A stretch of 45,193 bases of DNA. Origin: Candidatus Saccharimonadota bacterium. Its GTDB lineage: Bacteria > Patescibacteriota > Saccharimonadia > Saccharimonadales > 2-12-FULL-41-12. Within the stretch, counting starts at the first letter, position 1. The number at the start of each line of letters is the position of its first letter. A program made the translations under genes and the position numbers. The stretch covers positions 1 through 45,193 of the forward strand of contig JALHOM010000011.1 in NCBI GenBank assembly GCA_022842995.1. Direction: 5' to 3'. Positions 10,602 to 18,920 of this stretch are shown piece after piece. The notes beneath the pieces were generated by a model. That model worked only from the letters and a program-made list of their open reading frames with translations, was not told the origin of the DNA and ran no database searches.

Positions 10602-12197
10602 TTGAGTCGTTCTCGGCGTATTTTGGCCAAGGCTAACCAGCGTATAAGTCTGGGTAGTGCGGCTGCGCTTTTGATCGGAGCTTCTCTGATAGGGCAGTTG
10701 CTGGGATTCCTTCGCATTAAGTTGGTTAATGCCAACTTTCCAGCGCTTGGCCCGGAAAGCACCGATGCATATTTTGCTGCTTTTAAAATACCTGATCTAT
10801 TTTTCTTTACTCTGGCTGCGGGGGCACTAGGTGTCGCCTTCATGCCGTTTCTAGCCGAGCATCTGCACCGAGGGGATAAAAAAGGTGTCTGGGAGTTGTC
10901 AAACAGTCTTCTGAACCTGCTGGCAATTGTAATGGCTGTAATCGGGGTGATTATATTCGTGTTTGCCGAGCCGCTTCTCCAGTATGTGGTGGCTCCAAAT
11001 ATGAGTCCCGAACAAATGCACAATGCTACTACGATTATGCGTTTGATCGCCTTTAATCCATTGCTCTTTACTATTGCCGGAATTTTAACCAGTGTTCAGC
11101 AGACTTTTGGAAGATTTTTCTTTTATGCCGCTGCACCGCTTTTTTATAACCTAACGATCATATTCAGTATTTATTTGTTTAAAGACGACCTAGGATTGAT
11201 TGGCTTAGGTGTTGGCGCGCTTATCGGCGCTATATTACAAGTTTTTATCGCCTTGCTTGGCTACATTGGCTTGAAATACAAATATAGTGTCAGAATCGCC
11301 TGGCAAAACCCTGATTTCAAGCAAATACTACGTCAGTTGCCACCTCGCTCGATTGATCAAGGTATTGATTCGATTAACAGTGTGGTAGAAACTAATTTAG
11401 CTCGCAGATTAGGCGAGGGAAAGCTGACTTATTATGAGAACGCTTATGCTCTTCAGAGTGCTCCTTCGCTTTTGATTGGGACCACTATTTCTACAGCAGC
11501 ATTTCCACGACTCACTGAACGCTTGGCTCAGGGTCGCAGAGATTTATTTAGAAAAGAATTTTTGCAGATTCTGCGAACCATGATCTGGATTATTTTGCCG
11601 ATTGTGGTGATTGCCTATTTCTTGAGAGGCTACCTAGCGCGTCTGATTTTTGCTAATGACGCACCTCAGATTGCTCTGATTTTTGGATTTTTTGCCGGGG
11701 CGATTTTCTTCAGAACAATTTACGCTCTGATTTCGCGTTGGTTTTATGCCCAAAAAGATAGTCGGACGCCTCTATATGTTTCGATCTTTTCTATCGGGCT
11801 GAATATTATCTTGGCGTATGCATTGTCTCGACCGAGTGCCTACGACATTGCTGGTTTGGCTATGGCGCAGTCTTTCGTGGCGGCGGCTGAAGTGCTTATC
11901 TTGCTGGCTATTATGTTCATCCGTGATCGCAAAATGCTCGATAAAGACTTTTGGATTGGGATATATCGTATTTTGTCAGTGACAGGTTTTGCGGTTGTGA
12001 CTGCATATATAATGCTTTCGATATACCCGTTACTTAGTACGGATCGAGGCTTCTTTACTCTCGGCGGGAAGCTGCTTGCAATCGTGATACCGACCTTCAC
12101 GGTTTACGTCGTTATGTCGATTTTGTTTGGCCTGAGTGAGCCAAAACCGGTACTGCGGAAGGTTAAAGCAATTATTCTCAAACCAATCAGAATTTGA
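10602..12197 (+). CDS. murJ: Lipid II flippase MurJ
   Basis: Flips lipid II across the membrane for peptidoglycan synthesis. The 531-residue protein has about fourteen hydrophobic segments and the MVF/MurJ features: GSAAALLIGASLIGQLLGFLR at the start, STDAYFAAFKIPDLFF, GALGVAFMPFLAEHL, and ALQSAPSLLIGTTISTAAFPRL in the middle. The start is a TTG at 10602, set by GGAGG five bases upstream. That ribosome binding site is buried in a hairpin. The upstream ftsH gene ends 133 bases away. Confidence 0.93.
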   Translation: MSRSRRILAKANQRISLGSAAALLIGASLIGQLLGFLRIKLVNANFPALGPESTDAYFAAFKIPDLFFFTLAAGALGVAFMPFLAEHLHRGDKKGVWELSNSLLNLLAIVMAVIGVIIFVFAEPLLQYVVAPNMSPEQMHNATTIMRLIAFNPLLFTIAGILTSVQQTFGRFFFYAAAPLFYNLTIIFSIYLFKDDLGLIGLGVGALIGAILQVFIALLGYIGLKYKYSVRIAWQNPDFKQILRQLPPRSIDQGIDSINSVVETNLARRLGEGKLTYYENAYALQSAPSLLIGTTISTAAFPRLTERLAQGRRDLFRKEFLQILRTMIWIILPIVVIAYFLRGYLARLIFANDAPQIALIFGFFAGAIFFRTIYALISRWFYAQKDSRTPLYVSIFSIGLNIILAYALSRPSAYDIAGLAMAQSFVAAAEVLILLAIMFIRDRKMLDKDFWIGIYRILSVTGFAVVTAYIMLSIYPLLSTDRGFFTLGGKLLAIVIPTFTVYVVMSILFGLSEPKPVLRKVKAIILKPIRI

Positions 12198-12250
12198 TTG
12201 TTAATCATAACCATGTTACGATCCGTGGTAATAGGACACGTGAGGGATTC

Positions 12251-14440
12251 GTGGTTTCGCTCAAAAAAGCAAAAGACAAGCAAATCAAACAGCCAGTACA
12301 TTTTAACCGGGCAGGGTTTTTCCTGTCGGATAGTCAGCGTCGTCGTGTCGGAAAGCGTAATCTGGTTTTCGGTTCTCGTTTGGTCGTGTTGATATCGGGT
12401 TTTATACTACTATCTTCCGTTGGTGTCGGCGCATTTTTCCTCAATAAATCCGAAACATCTTCTGCCGCGGCCTATTATTACACTCCAGTTTCGGCGGTGA
12501 ATCCGCCCGGAACGATGGTAGTCGGCCAGACTGCAGTAGTGACATATGTACTTAGAAATGATGGCTCGACCGCCTGGTACGGCGAAGGTTCTGCAAACCC
12601 CACAAGACTTGGAACATCGAGTCCGAATGAACGTGCTAGTCCATTTTACTCCGTTGACGCTGCTTGGATAGGGCAAACCAGGATTCGTATGCAGGAAAGC
12701 GTCGTTAATCCAGGACAGAACGCTACCTTTCGGTTCGTAGTCACTGCGCGCACGCAAGGCTCCTTCAATGAGAACTTTAACCTTGTAACGGATGGCATTG
12801 CATGGCACCCAAGCAGGGGATTATTTTTTGCTGTCAATGTCCCGCCTCCAACTTATACGTATGACCCTGTTTCGGCTGTAAATCCTCCTGGTACGATGGA
12901 AACAGGCCAGACTGCAAATGCTAGTGTTACTGTCAGAAATACCGGTAACTATGTATGGTACGGAGAAGGTAGTCCGAACCCCGTGAGACTTGCAACTTCA
13001 TCTCCAAACGATCGTGCTAGCGGTTTTGCAGTCCCGGGCCAAGGCTGGCTCAGCCCAAGTCGAATTCGTTTATCTAACGGGCCTGTTCTCCCTGGGCAGA
13101 ATGCTGTCTTTAATTTTACGGTGGAGGCGCCTCTTGTCGATGGAAGTTCGAGCTTTGATGCACAATTAAGTATCACCGAACGTTTCAACGTCGTAGCAGA
13201 AGGCAAAGCCTGGATGCCTGACAGAGGGCTCTTCTTTACTATAAATACCTTAGGGGTTTCAGCCGACTTAGGGATTTCTGCATGTTTGGATAATTTTAGT
13301 CTTCTAACAAATTTTCTTGAAGCAGAAAAAGGTGTCAGAGGAGGAAATAACGGGATAATTAGTGATTCGGCTGCGCCTGGCAATTGTCGAGCCGTGGCGT
13401 TATATGGAACTGGCTCATATGTTGAACAAACTCTTATAGTCAGTGATAGTGGTACGTATCAATTGTACTTCACGGCAAGGGGTAGATCCTTTAACGATAT
13501 TAGCCCAACAGTGACGGTTAGTAGTACTGTCACAACACCAACAGGTATTAATCGGTCTCGAACCCAGAACATTCAACTTAATAACCCTGATCATCGTACA
13601 TACTTAGTTGATAACCCGCTTAATGGCACTTTTACAGCTGATTATCCCGCAGGGTCAAAAGTCAAGATTAGGGTAACCTTCGTTAATGATGCGAGTACAC
13701 GAGATGCTTTCGTGGATAGCTTTTCGTTGTTGCCGATCGACACCTCAGTATGGATTAGCAATGAAACATATAGGAATTTCGACATGCCGGATCAAACAAA
13801 TTCGCCCAGGGTTCATGTTGTTTATGCAGTTCCGGCATCTGGAGCGAAAGACCGTAAATTTGACATAAACGGGTCATTAATCACTTCTCTTAAGGCGGGG
13901 AATAACTGGCTTAAACAAAAGTCAGGCAAATCTGTTCGCTTCGATCAGCATCAGGGGAAAATCGACATTAGTTATTTTCAGTTGCAGCATCCCGCGAGCT
14001 ATTATCAAGACAGACAGACTTTACGTAAAATATATAACGAGGTTTATTACACGTACCGAAAGCCCAATGTTACATATTTAATTTTTGCTGAGGTCAATGG
14101 ACCGGAAAGAACTTGTGGTGAAGCGTTTAATAATAGTAAGTACGCACTTGTTTACTTGAAACCAACATCGTCAACTGGTTGTTTTCAGAGGAGTTTTGCG
14201 ACTAGCGAGAGTAAATATTCGGCTTACCCTGATTTGATCGCGTACCACGAGCTAGTTCATGCCGCGGGCCATGTTAAGAATTGTGCTCCGAACGCATTTA
14301 AAGGGAGGGGTCACGTCAAAGATGACCCCACCGACTTAATGTATAATTTTAGGATAGGCCACAATCTCGACGTCGATAGGAAGGATTATATGAGTTCAGG
14401 CTCTTGTGGTGGTTTCATGGGCGCTCCATTCCTGCAGTAA
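12251..14440 (+). CDS. Secreted HExxHxxGH zinc protease with two FW/NBR1-like domains
   Basis: 729 residues from the GTG at 12251, chosen because GAGGG precedes it. Order: cytoplasmic tail with the shared SDSQRRRVGKRNLVFGS motif (residues 26-42), a membrane segment (about 43-65) ending KSETSSAA, two tandem repeats of about 120 residues starting YTPVSAVNPPGTM and YDPVSAVNPPGTM, which resemble Ig-like FW (NBR1-type) domains, a jelly-roll-like segment starting LEAEKG, then a C-terminal metzincin-like domain with YHELVHAAGH and a following DLMYN Met-turn candidate. It probably acts at the cell surface; the target is unknown. It follows murJ closely but likely has its own start. Confidence 0.75.
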   Translation: MVSLKKAKDKQIKQPVHFNRAGFFLSDSQRRRVGKRNLVFGSRLVVLISGFILLSSVGVGAFFLNKSETSSAAAYYYTPVSAVNPPGTMVVGQTAVVTYVLRNDGSTAWYGEGSANPTRLGTSSPNERASPFYSVDAAWIGQTRIRMQESVVNPGQNATFRFVVTARTQGSFNENFNLVTDGIAWHPSRGLFFAVNVPPPTYTYDPVSAVNPPGTMETGQTANASVTVRNTGNYVWYGEGSPNPVRLATSSPNDRASGFAVPGQGWLSPSRIRLSNGPVLPGQNAVFNFTVEAPLVDGSSSFDAQLSITERFNVVAEGKAWMPDRGLFFTINTLGVSADLGISACLDNFSLLTNFLEAEKGVRGGNNGIISDSAAPGNCRAVALYGTGSYVEQTLIVSDSGTYQLYFTARGRSFNDISPTVTVSSTVTTPTGINRSRTQNIQLNNPDHRTYLVDNPLNGTFTADYPAGSKVKIRVTFVNDASTRDAFVDSFSLLPIDTSVWISNETYRNFDMPDQTNSPRVHVVYAVPASGAKDRKFDINGSLITSLKAGNNWLKQKSGKSVRFDQHQGKIDISYFQLQHPASYYQDRQTLRKIYNEVYYTYRKPNVTYLIFAEVNGPERTCGEAFNNSKYALVYLKPTSSTGCFQRSFATSESKYSAYPDLIAYHELVHAAGHVKNCAPNAFKGRGHVKDDPTDLMYNFRIGHNLDVDRKDYMSSGSCGGFMGAPFLQ

Positions 14441-14462
14441 CTTAATATCCCTCTTCTCAATC

Positions 14463-14471
14463 TGTTATAAT
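14463..14471 (+). promoter_or_regulatory. Extended -10 promoter before the lepA leader ORF
   Basis: TG at 14463-14464, one base, then TATAAT at 14466-14471, nine bases before the ATG at 14481. It points to the partial lepA copy, not to lepA itself, which starts 218 bases further on. Confidence 0.6.
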
Positions 14472-14480
14472 TCCATCTAA

Positions 14481-14702
14481 ATGGAGAAAATTAGAAACTT
14501 TTGTATTATTGCTCATATTGACCTCCATGAGACACCCATTCTGGGTTTCTATAGCTTCACGGAAGGTAATCCTTTTATTTCTAATGAGCGGCTTAGCTCT
14601 GGTTCTGCATATATTCGGCGCTCATCGCTTCGAATATCATCGCGCCATGCTCGGAATGAATCCGAGCGTGGGCTGCTCTTCCCAGTTGGGGGTGGACTAT
14701 GA
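14481..14702 (+). pseudogene. Leader ORF repeating the LepA N-terminus
   Basis: A 73-codon frame whose first 14 residues (MEKIRNFCIIAHID) match the LepA start, with several silent differences at the DNA level. After that it leaves the LepA sequence and runs through hairpin-rich DNA: ATATTCG/CGAATAT (14611-14617 with 14631-14637) and GCTCGGA/TCCGAGC (14649-14667). Its TGA stop overlaps the lepA ATG (ATGA at 14699-14702), the usual arrangement for translational coupling. It may be a broken duplicate left by an insertion, or now a working leader peptide. Confidence 0.6.
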
Positions 14703-16606
14703 GTAGGGAGAATATACGAAACTTTTGCATAATTGCTCATATTGATCATGGGAAGTCGACTTTGGCTGACCGTTTGCTTGAAATGACGGGTACCGTTCAG
14801 AAGCGCGATATGAAGGCGCAGTTACTCGACAAGATGGATTTGGAGCGCGAGAAGGGGATTACCATTAAATTAGCCCCCGTCCGCATGGGCTATGACTACT
14901 GTGTTTCGCGAATTGCTGTGTCTGATTTTCCAGAAGGCAGTCACGGTATATTAAATACCGCTTCTTTGCCTGCTTCAAATCATCCTTGCACTTCATCAAA
15001 ACACAGCAGTCATTTGTGTGGTGGCTATCAGTTAAATTTGATTGATACGCCCGGGCATGTCGACTTCAGCTATGAAGTTTCGCGTTCTCTGGAAGCATGC
15101 GAGGGAGCAATTTTGGTTGTTGACGCGTCGCAAGGCATTCAAGCTCAGACACTTGCCAACGTCTATTTGGCAATGGGAGCTGATCTCAAGATTATCCCGG
15201 TTCTAAACAAGATTGATTTGCCGGCTGCCGACGTACCGAAGGTTACCAAAGAGGTTATCAGTTTACTCGGTTGCGACGAGAGCGAAATTCTACACATCAG
15301 CGCCAAAACAGGGGAAGGCGTCGACAAAGTTTTAGAAGCAGTTGTCGAGAGGATTGACCCACCAAAAGAACTTGATTCGACTCAGACGCGAGCTTTAATT
15401 TTTGATAGTTATTACGATGATTACCGGGGTGTCATTCTCTACGTCAGAGTCATAGACGGCACCATAAAGAAAAACGAACAGATCAAGATGTGCGCCACCG
15501 ACGCGACCGGGCTGGCTCTTGAGGTAGGGCATCTCTCGCCAGTTATGCAACCGGACGCCAAGCTCGAAGCAGGCGAAATCGGCTACATCGTAACGAACCT
15601 CCGAACAACGCGGGATGCAAAAGTCGGTGATACCGTAACGCTGGCCTCGGCTTCCGGCACTAAGCCTCTGCCTGGCTATAAAGACGTTAAGCCGTTTGTG
15701 TACGCTGGCTTTTTCCCGGAAAGCAACGAGTATTATCAGGACCTAAAAGACGCAATCGAAAAACTTAGCCTGAGTGACTCGGCCTTGCAGTATGATCTAG
15801 AGAATTCACCGGTTTTGGGTTTCGGTGTGCGTATCGGCTTTTTGGGGCTCCTTCATATGGATATCGTGCGCGAGCGACTAGAGAGGGAATACGACCTCGA
15901 ACTGATAGTCACCAACCCCAGCACCGACTATCAGGTAAAACTCATGAACGGCGAGAATATCGAGATCAAGAGTGCCGCCGACTTACCGGATGTTTCAAAG
16001 GTGGCCGAGATTGCTGAACCGTGGATCAAGGGCGAGATTGTCGTTCCCAAAGATTACGTTGGCGCGGTGATACAGCTTATTTCTAATAAACGCGGTGTCC
16101 AAAAGAATATTAGTTTTGTCGATGAGCAGTTGGCTCTGATCAGTTTTGACGCGCCGCTGGCAAACTTGCTGACTGACTTTTATGACCTGCTAAAAAGCGC
16201 AACCAGCGGCTACGGAAGCTTTAATTACGAGCTAGATAATTACCGGGTAGAGAGTCTTGTTCGGCTCGATTTCTATGTTGGTGGAGAAATAGTTAACGCG
16301 TTAAGTATAATGGTTCACCGTTCTGAAGCCGAGTCCCTGGGGAGAGAAATCGTTGCCAAGCTCAAAGAAGTGATACCGCGCCAGAACTTCCAGGTGGCCC
16401 TCCAGGCGGCTATCGGTGGTCGATTTATCGCCCGCGAAGACGTTAAGGCCTACCGTAAAGACGTTACAGCCAAGTTATATGGTGGAGACGTTTCCCGGCG
16501 CAAAAAACTTCTTGCCAAACAGAAAAAAGGTAAAGCCCGTGCCAAACGATTTGGAAATATAGATATTCCAGCCGAAGCCTTTACCGTATTATTAAAGCGG
16601 GATTAA
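14699..16606 (+). CDS. lepA: Elongation factor 4 (LepA) with an in-frame palindromic insertion
   Basis: A ribosome-bound translational GTPase. G1 is AHIDHGKST (residues 13-21), G3 DTPGH (116-120), G4 NKID, and the C-terminal domain ends with the EF4-type RRKKLLAKQKKGKARAKRFG region. The 635-residue length exceeds the usual 600 because about 39 residues (66-104) are inserted between the GITIK segment and YQLNLIDTPGH. That insert corresponds to a 116-bp element with 12-bp inverted ends. The surrounding protein keeps all GTPase motifs, so it is probably functional, with the insert as a surface loop. GGGGGTGG precedes the ATG but can pair with upstream CCCA. Confidence 0.93.
   Translation: MSRENIRNFCIIAHIDHGKSTLADRLLEMTGTVQKRDMKAQLLDKMDLEREKGITIKLAPVRMGYDYCVSRIAVSDFPEGSHGILNTASLPASNHPCTSSKHSSHLCGGYQLNLIDTPGHVDFSYEVSRSLEACEGAILVVDASQGIQAQTLANVYLAMGADLKIIPVLNKIDLPAADVPKVTKEVISLLGCDESEILHISAKTGEGVDKVLEAVVERIDPPKELDSTQTRALIFDSYYDDYRGVILYVRVIDGTIKKNEQIKMCATDATGLALEVGHLSPVMQPDAKLEAGEIGYIVTNLRTTRDAKVGDTVTLASASGTKPLPGYKDVKPFVYAGFFPESNEYYQDLKDAIEKLSLSDSALQYDLENSPVLGFGVRIGFLGLLHMDIVRERLEREYDLELIVTNPSTDYQVKLMNGENIEIKSAADLPDVSKVAEIAEPWIKGEIVVPKDYVGAVIQLISNKRGVQKNISFVDEQLALISFDAPLANLLTDFYDLLKSATSGYGSFNYELDNYRVESLVRLDFYVGGEIVNALSIMVHRSEAESLGREIVAKLKEVIPRQNFQVALQAAIGGRFIAREDVKAYRKDVTAKLYGGDVSRRKKLLAKQKKGKARAKRFGNIDIPAEAFTVLLKRD
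14895..15010. mobile_element. Palindromic element inserted in frame in lepA
   Basis: Ends are ACTACTGTGTTT (14895-14906) and AAACACAGCAGT (14999-15010), complementary in 11 of 12 positions. Inside, GATTT pairs with AAATC, AGGCA with TGCCT, and CGGTAT (14944-14949) with ATACCG (14955-14960), so the whole stretch folds as one long imperfect hairpin. Removing it restores normal EF4 spacing. This resembles the Rickettsia palindromic elements, which also insert in frame in genes; homology to them is not claimed. Confidence 0.65.
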
Positions 16607-16630
16607 TATTTCTAATAGAATCAATACGTC

Positions 16631-17362
16631 ATGGGACAAAGATTTTTAACCGAACCCGAAGCGGCTGAATACAGGCAAATCCTGCAGTCGTATCACCCTA
16701 ACGGCCAGGTAGTGTTTGATTTTGCCAAGAGCCGATTCGGTACATTAGACGGCCCAACTGGAGCCGGTAAAGATACTCTCAGGACCAAACTTTTAAGTAA
16801 CTACCCTGATCTGTATTCAATCGTACTTTCTACTACTTCTCGACCACTCCGTGATGGTGAAACCGATGGTGTGCAGTATCATTTTAGGGATTTAGATTAC
16901 ATTCAGGTTGGTTTAGACGAAAGAAGATTTTTACAGGCCGAGTTGATCCACGACCAACAAATTTCTGGCTTAGATTTTGGGGATGTGGAGGCACTGAACC
17001 CGGCTCATTTCGGCGTGGCGATCCTGAATGTCGAGGCGGTAAAGGGGCTTCGTAAGCTAAACCCCGATATGAAAACGGTCTTTGTCGTGCCCCCTAGTTA
17101 CGAAGAACTGATGCGGCGGCTAGATGCCTCGCGCTCGATGAAACTGGACGAAGTTAATAGGCGTTTATTGGCAGCTGAAACCGAGCTGACAACTGCGCTC
17201 AAAGACGAGGCTTATTATTTGGTGACCAACGACGATCTCGACCGATGTATCAAACTCATTCATGATTATTACCAGATAGGTCAGGTAGATAGCGTTGAAG
17301 AAGAACGAACCAAAGAAGTCATAAATAAATTACTTAACGCGTTAAGCAGTAGGAGTGCATAG
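16631..17362 (+). CDS. Guanylate-kinase-like protein A
   Basis: A 243-residue P-loop protein. Walker A is GPTGAGKDT (residues 41-49), and the GMP-binding segment STTSRPLRDGETDGVQYHF matches the guanylate kinase signature. The N-terminal 35 residues and the C-terminal tail (about 210-243) are extra to a standard 190-residue Gmk. It could be the cell's guanylate kinase or a divergent nucleotide kinase. It starts 24 bases after lepA, and its stop overlaps the next gene's GTG by one base, so these form an operon. A paralog lies at 18136. Confidence 0.7.
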   Translation: MGQRFLTEPEAAEYRQILQSYHPNGQVVFDFAKSRFGTLDGPTGAGKDTLRTKLLSNYPDLYSIVLSTTSRPLRDGETDGVQYHFRDLDYIQVGLDERRFLQAELIHDQQISGLDFGDVEALNPAHFGVAILNVEAVKGLRKLNPDMKTVFVVPPSYEELMRRLDASRSMKLDEVNRRLLAAETELTTALKDEAYYLVTNDDLDRCIKLIHDYYQIGQVDSVEEERTKEVINKLLNALSSRSA

Positions 17363-17622
17363 TGAAAAACAAGGACCTTGTGCCATTTACCAAGGCCGAA
17401 GAAAAATTAATCGAAAAAGTTATCGAAAAACGTATTCAAGCCGAGAAAAAATTCCCGATTGTTATTACGCTGGCGGCTACTTTTGGGTTTGTGTCGGTGT
17501 TGTATGGCTTCGAGAAGATGATCGACAGTGTTGATCTGTTCGTTAATCACCCATCTATTCTGCTCGGAATAGGCCTTATTACACTTGGAATTACCGGTTC
17601 TCTGTATAAAAAACTCAACTAG
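17362..17622 (+). CDS. Small membrane protein with two spans
   Basis: 86 residues. A charged N-terminal helix rich in Glu and Lys (1-30) is followed by hydrophobic segments at about 32-49 and 66-80. The GTG start overlaps the TAG of the kinase-like gene by one base, implying coupled translation. Its 3' end overlaps the convergent bcp gene by eight bases. No family recognised. Confidence 0.65.
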   Translation: MKNKDLVPFTKAEEKLIEKVIEKRIQAEKKFPIVITLAATFGFVSVLYGFEKMIDSVDLFVNHPSILLGIGLITLGITGSLYKKLN

Positions 17623-18073
17623 ACTGTAAGCATTTTAACTCGTCGATGATTTCTTTAGCGTGCTTAACAGGGTTGGCTTTGGGGTACGTTTTGACGATCT
17701 TGCCACTAGGGTTGATGATGTGTGTCATGCGTTGGATGCCCATGTATTTTTTGCCAAACATTGATTTTTCTTGCCAGGCACCGTAAGCGTTTATCATGTC
17801 GGTCGATTCGTCGCTGAGCAGGATGAAATTCAGTTTATGTTTGTCGGCAAATTTCTTGTGTGAGGCTACCGAGTCTTTGCTGACACCGACGACGGTGCAG
17901 TTGCCAAGCTCCGCAATAATACTTTCGGCGTCGCGGAAATTGCAAGCTTCGACGGTGCAGCCAGGCGTATCGTCCTTGGGGTAAAAATATAGCACCACCC
18001 ACTTGCCTTTTAGGTCGTCAAGGGTCCATGTCTTGCCGTTTTGATCTGGGAGCGAAAAGTTTGGTGCTTGCAT
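17615..18073 (-). CDS. bcp: Thioredoxin-dependent peroxiredoxin (BCP/PrxQ type)
   Basis: Reduces peroxides using a cysteine pair. The 152-residue protein has LYFYPKDDTPGCTVEAC with peroxidatic C39 and resolving C44, the five-residue spacing typical of PrxQ. The start is the ATG at 18073; the open frame continues upstream but a minus-strand GATAAT extended -10 box (18088-18080) lies six bases before this ATG, so the mRNA looks leaderless. It sits between two guanylate-kinase-like paralogs on the opposite strand. Confidence 0.93.
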   Translation of the reverse strand: MQAPNFSLPDQNGKTWTLDDLKGKWVVLYFYPKDDTPGCTVEACNFRDAESIIAELGNCTVVGVSKDSVASHKKFADKHKLNFILLSDESTDMINAYGAWQEKSMFGKKYMGIQRMTHIINPSGKIVKTYPKANPVKHAKEIIDELKCLQSS

Positions 18074-18135
18074 GTGCTTATTATCCCATCTGTTACGCCG
18101 TGGTACAATATAAAGATAAAAAGGTGCCTCACACA

Positions 18136-18867
18136 ATGAAAGTAGAACTCAAGCGTAAAGATGAGTTTCATAAAGTACTCGAGGAATACGAGCCATCTGA
18201 TGACGCAAAACAAACATTGCGTCAAATCAAACTTGTTATTTTATTGGGGATAACGGGTGCCGGTCGCAACACTATCATTAATCATTTGATAGATACCGAT
18301 AGATATCATTTCATTGTTTCTGATACGACCAGGCCGCCAAAGGTCAGAGACGGAAAACTGGAAGAAAACGGGGTGCATTACTTCTTCAGGTCGGAAGATG
18401 AAATACTTGCGGATTTGAAGGACGGAAAATACCTCGAAGCCGAAGTCTTGCATGAGCAACAGGTATCAGGCATCAGCATTAGAGAACTCGAGCAGTCAGC
18501 GGCGTCTGGAAAAATTTCAATCAATGAGGTGGATTTCTTGGGTACCGTTAATATTATGAAATACAAGCCAGATGCGTTTATGTTCTTCATCGTACCGCCA
18601 AGCTTTGATGAATGGCTGAGAAGACTTAACTCTCGAGAAGAAATGTCCGATGAAGAGTTTAAGAATCGGGCAAAAACGGCTGTAAATATTCTGCAGCAAG
18701 CATTGGCGAGCGATAAATATCACTTCGTTATCAACGACTCTTCCATGGATTCGGCGATATTTATAGATCGATGGGTTCACGGCGACCACGATCCAGCCCA
18801 CGATATAGCAACGAGAGAAATCGCTAAAGAGATCCTCGTTCAACTTCAAAGTCATCTAGATATTTAG
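18136..18867 (+). CDS. Guanylate-kinase-like protein B with altered Walker A
   Basis: 243 residues from the ATG at 18136, chosen because a TGGTACAAT extended -10 box (18101-18109) rules out an upstream start. It aligns along its length with protein A: LLGITGAGRNTI, SDTTRPPK, VHYFF, EAEVLHEQQVSG, FIVPPSFDEWLRRL. The P-loop Lys is replaced by Arg (R44), so phosphate transfer may be weak or lost. It could be a regulatory or nucleotide-sensing paralog; that is inference. It lies directly upstream of the CIRCE-controlled hrcA. Confidence 0.7.
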   Translation: MKVELKRKDEFHKVLEEYEPSDDAKQTLRQIKLVILLGITGAGRNTIINHLIDTDRYHFIVSDTTRPPKVRDGKLEENGVHYFFRSEDEILADLKDGKYLEAEVLHEQQVSGISIRELEQSAASGKISINEVDFLGTVNIMKYKPDAFMFFIVPPSFDEWLRRLNSREEMSDEEFKNRAKTAVNILQQALASDKYHFVINDSSMDSAIFIDRWVHGDHDPAHDIATREIAKEILVQLQSHLDI

Positions 18868-18872
18868 CTCTT

Positions 18873-18899
18873 CTGGCACTCTTTACTTCAGAGTGCTAA
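18873..18899 (+). promoter_or_regulatory. CIRCE operator of hrcA-grpE
   Basis: CTGGCACTC, nine bases, GAGTGCTAA: 7 of 9 and 9 of 9 matches to the CIRCE half-sites with the correct spacing. A TATAAT box (18905-18910) follows, and the matching -35 position falls inside the operator, so bound HrcA would block the promoter. Confidence 0.92.
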
Positions 18900-18920
18900 A
18901 AGAGTATAATCAAGAGCATT

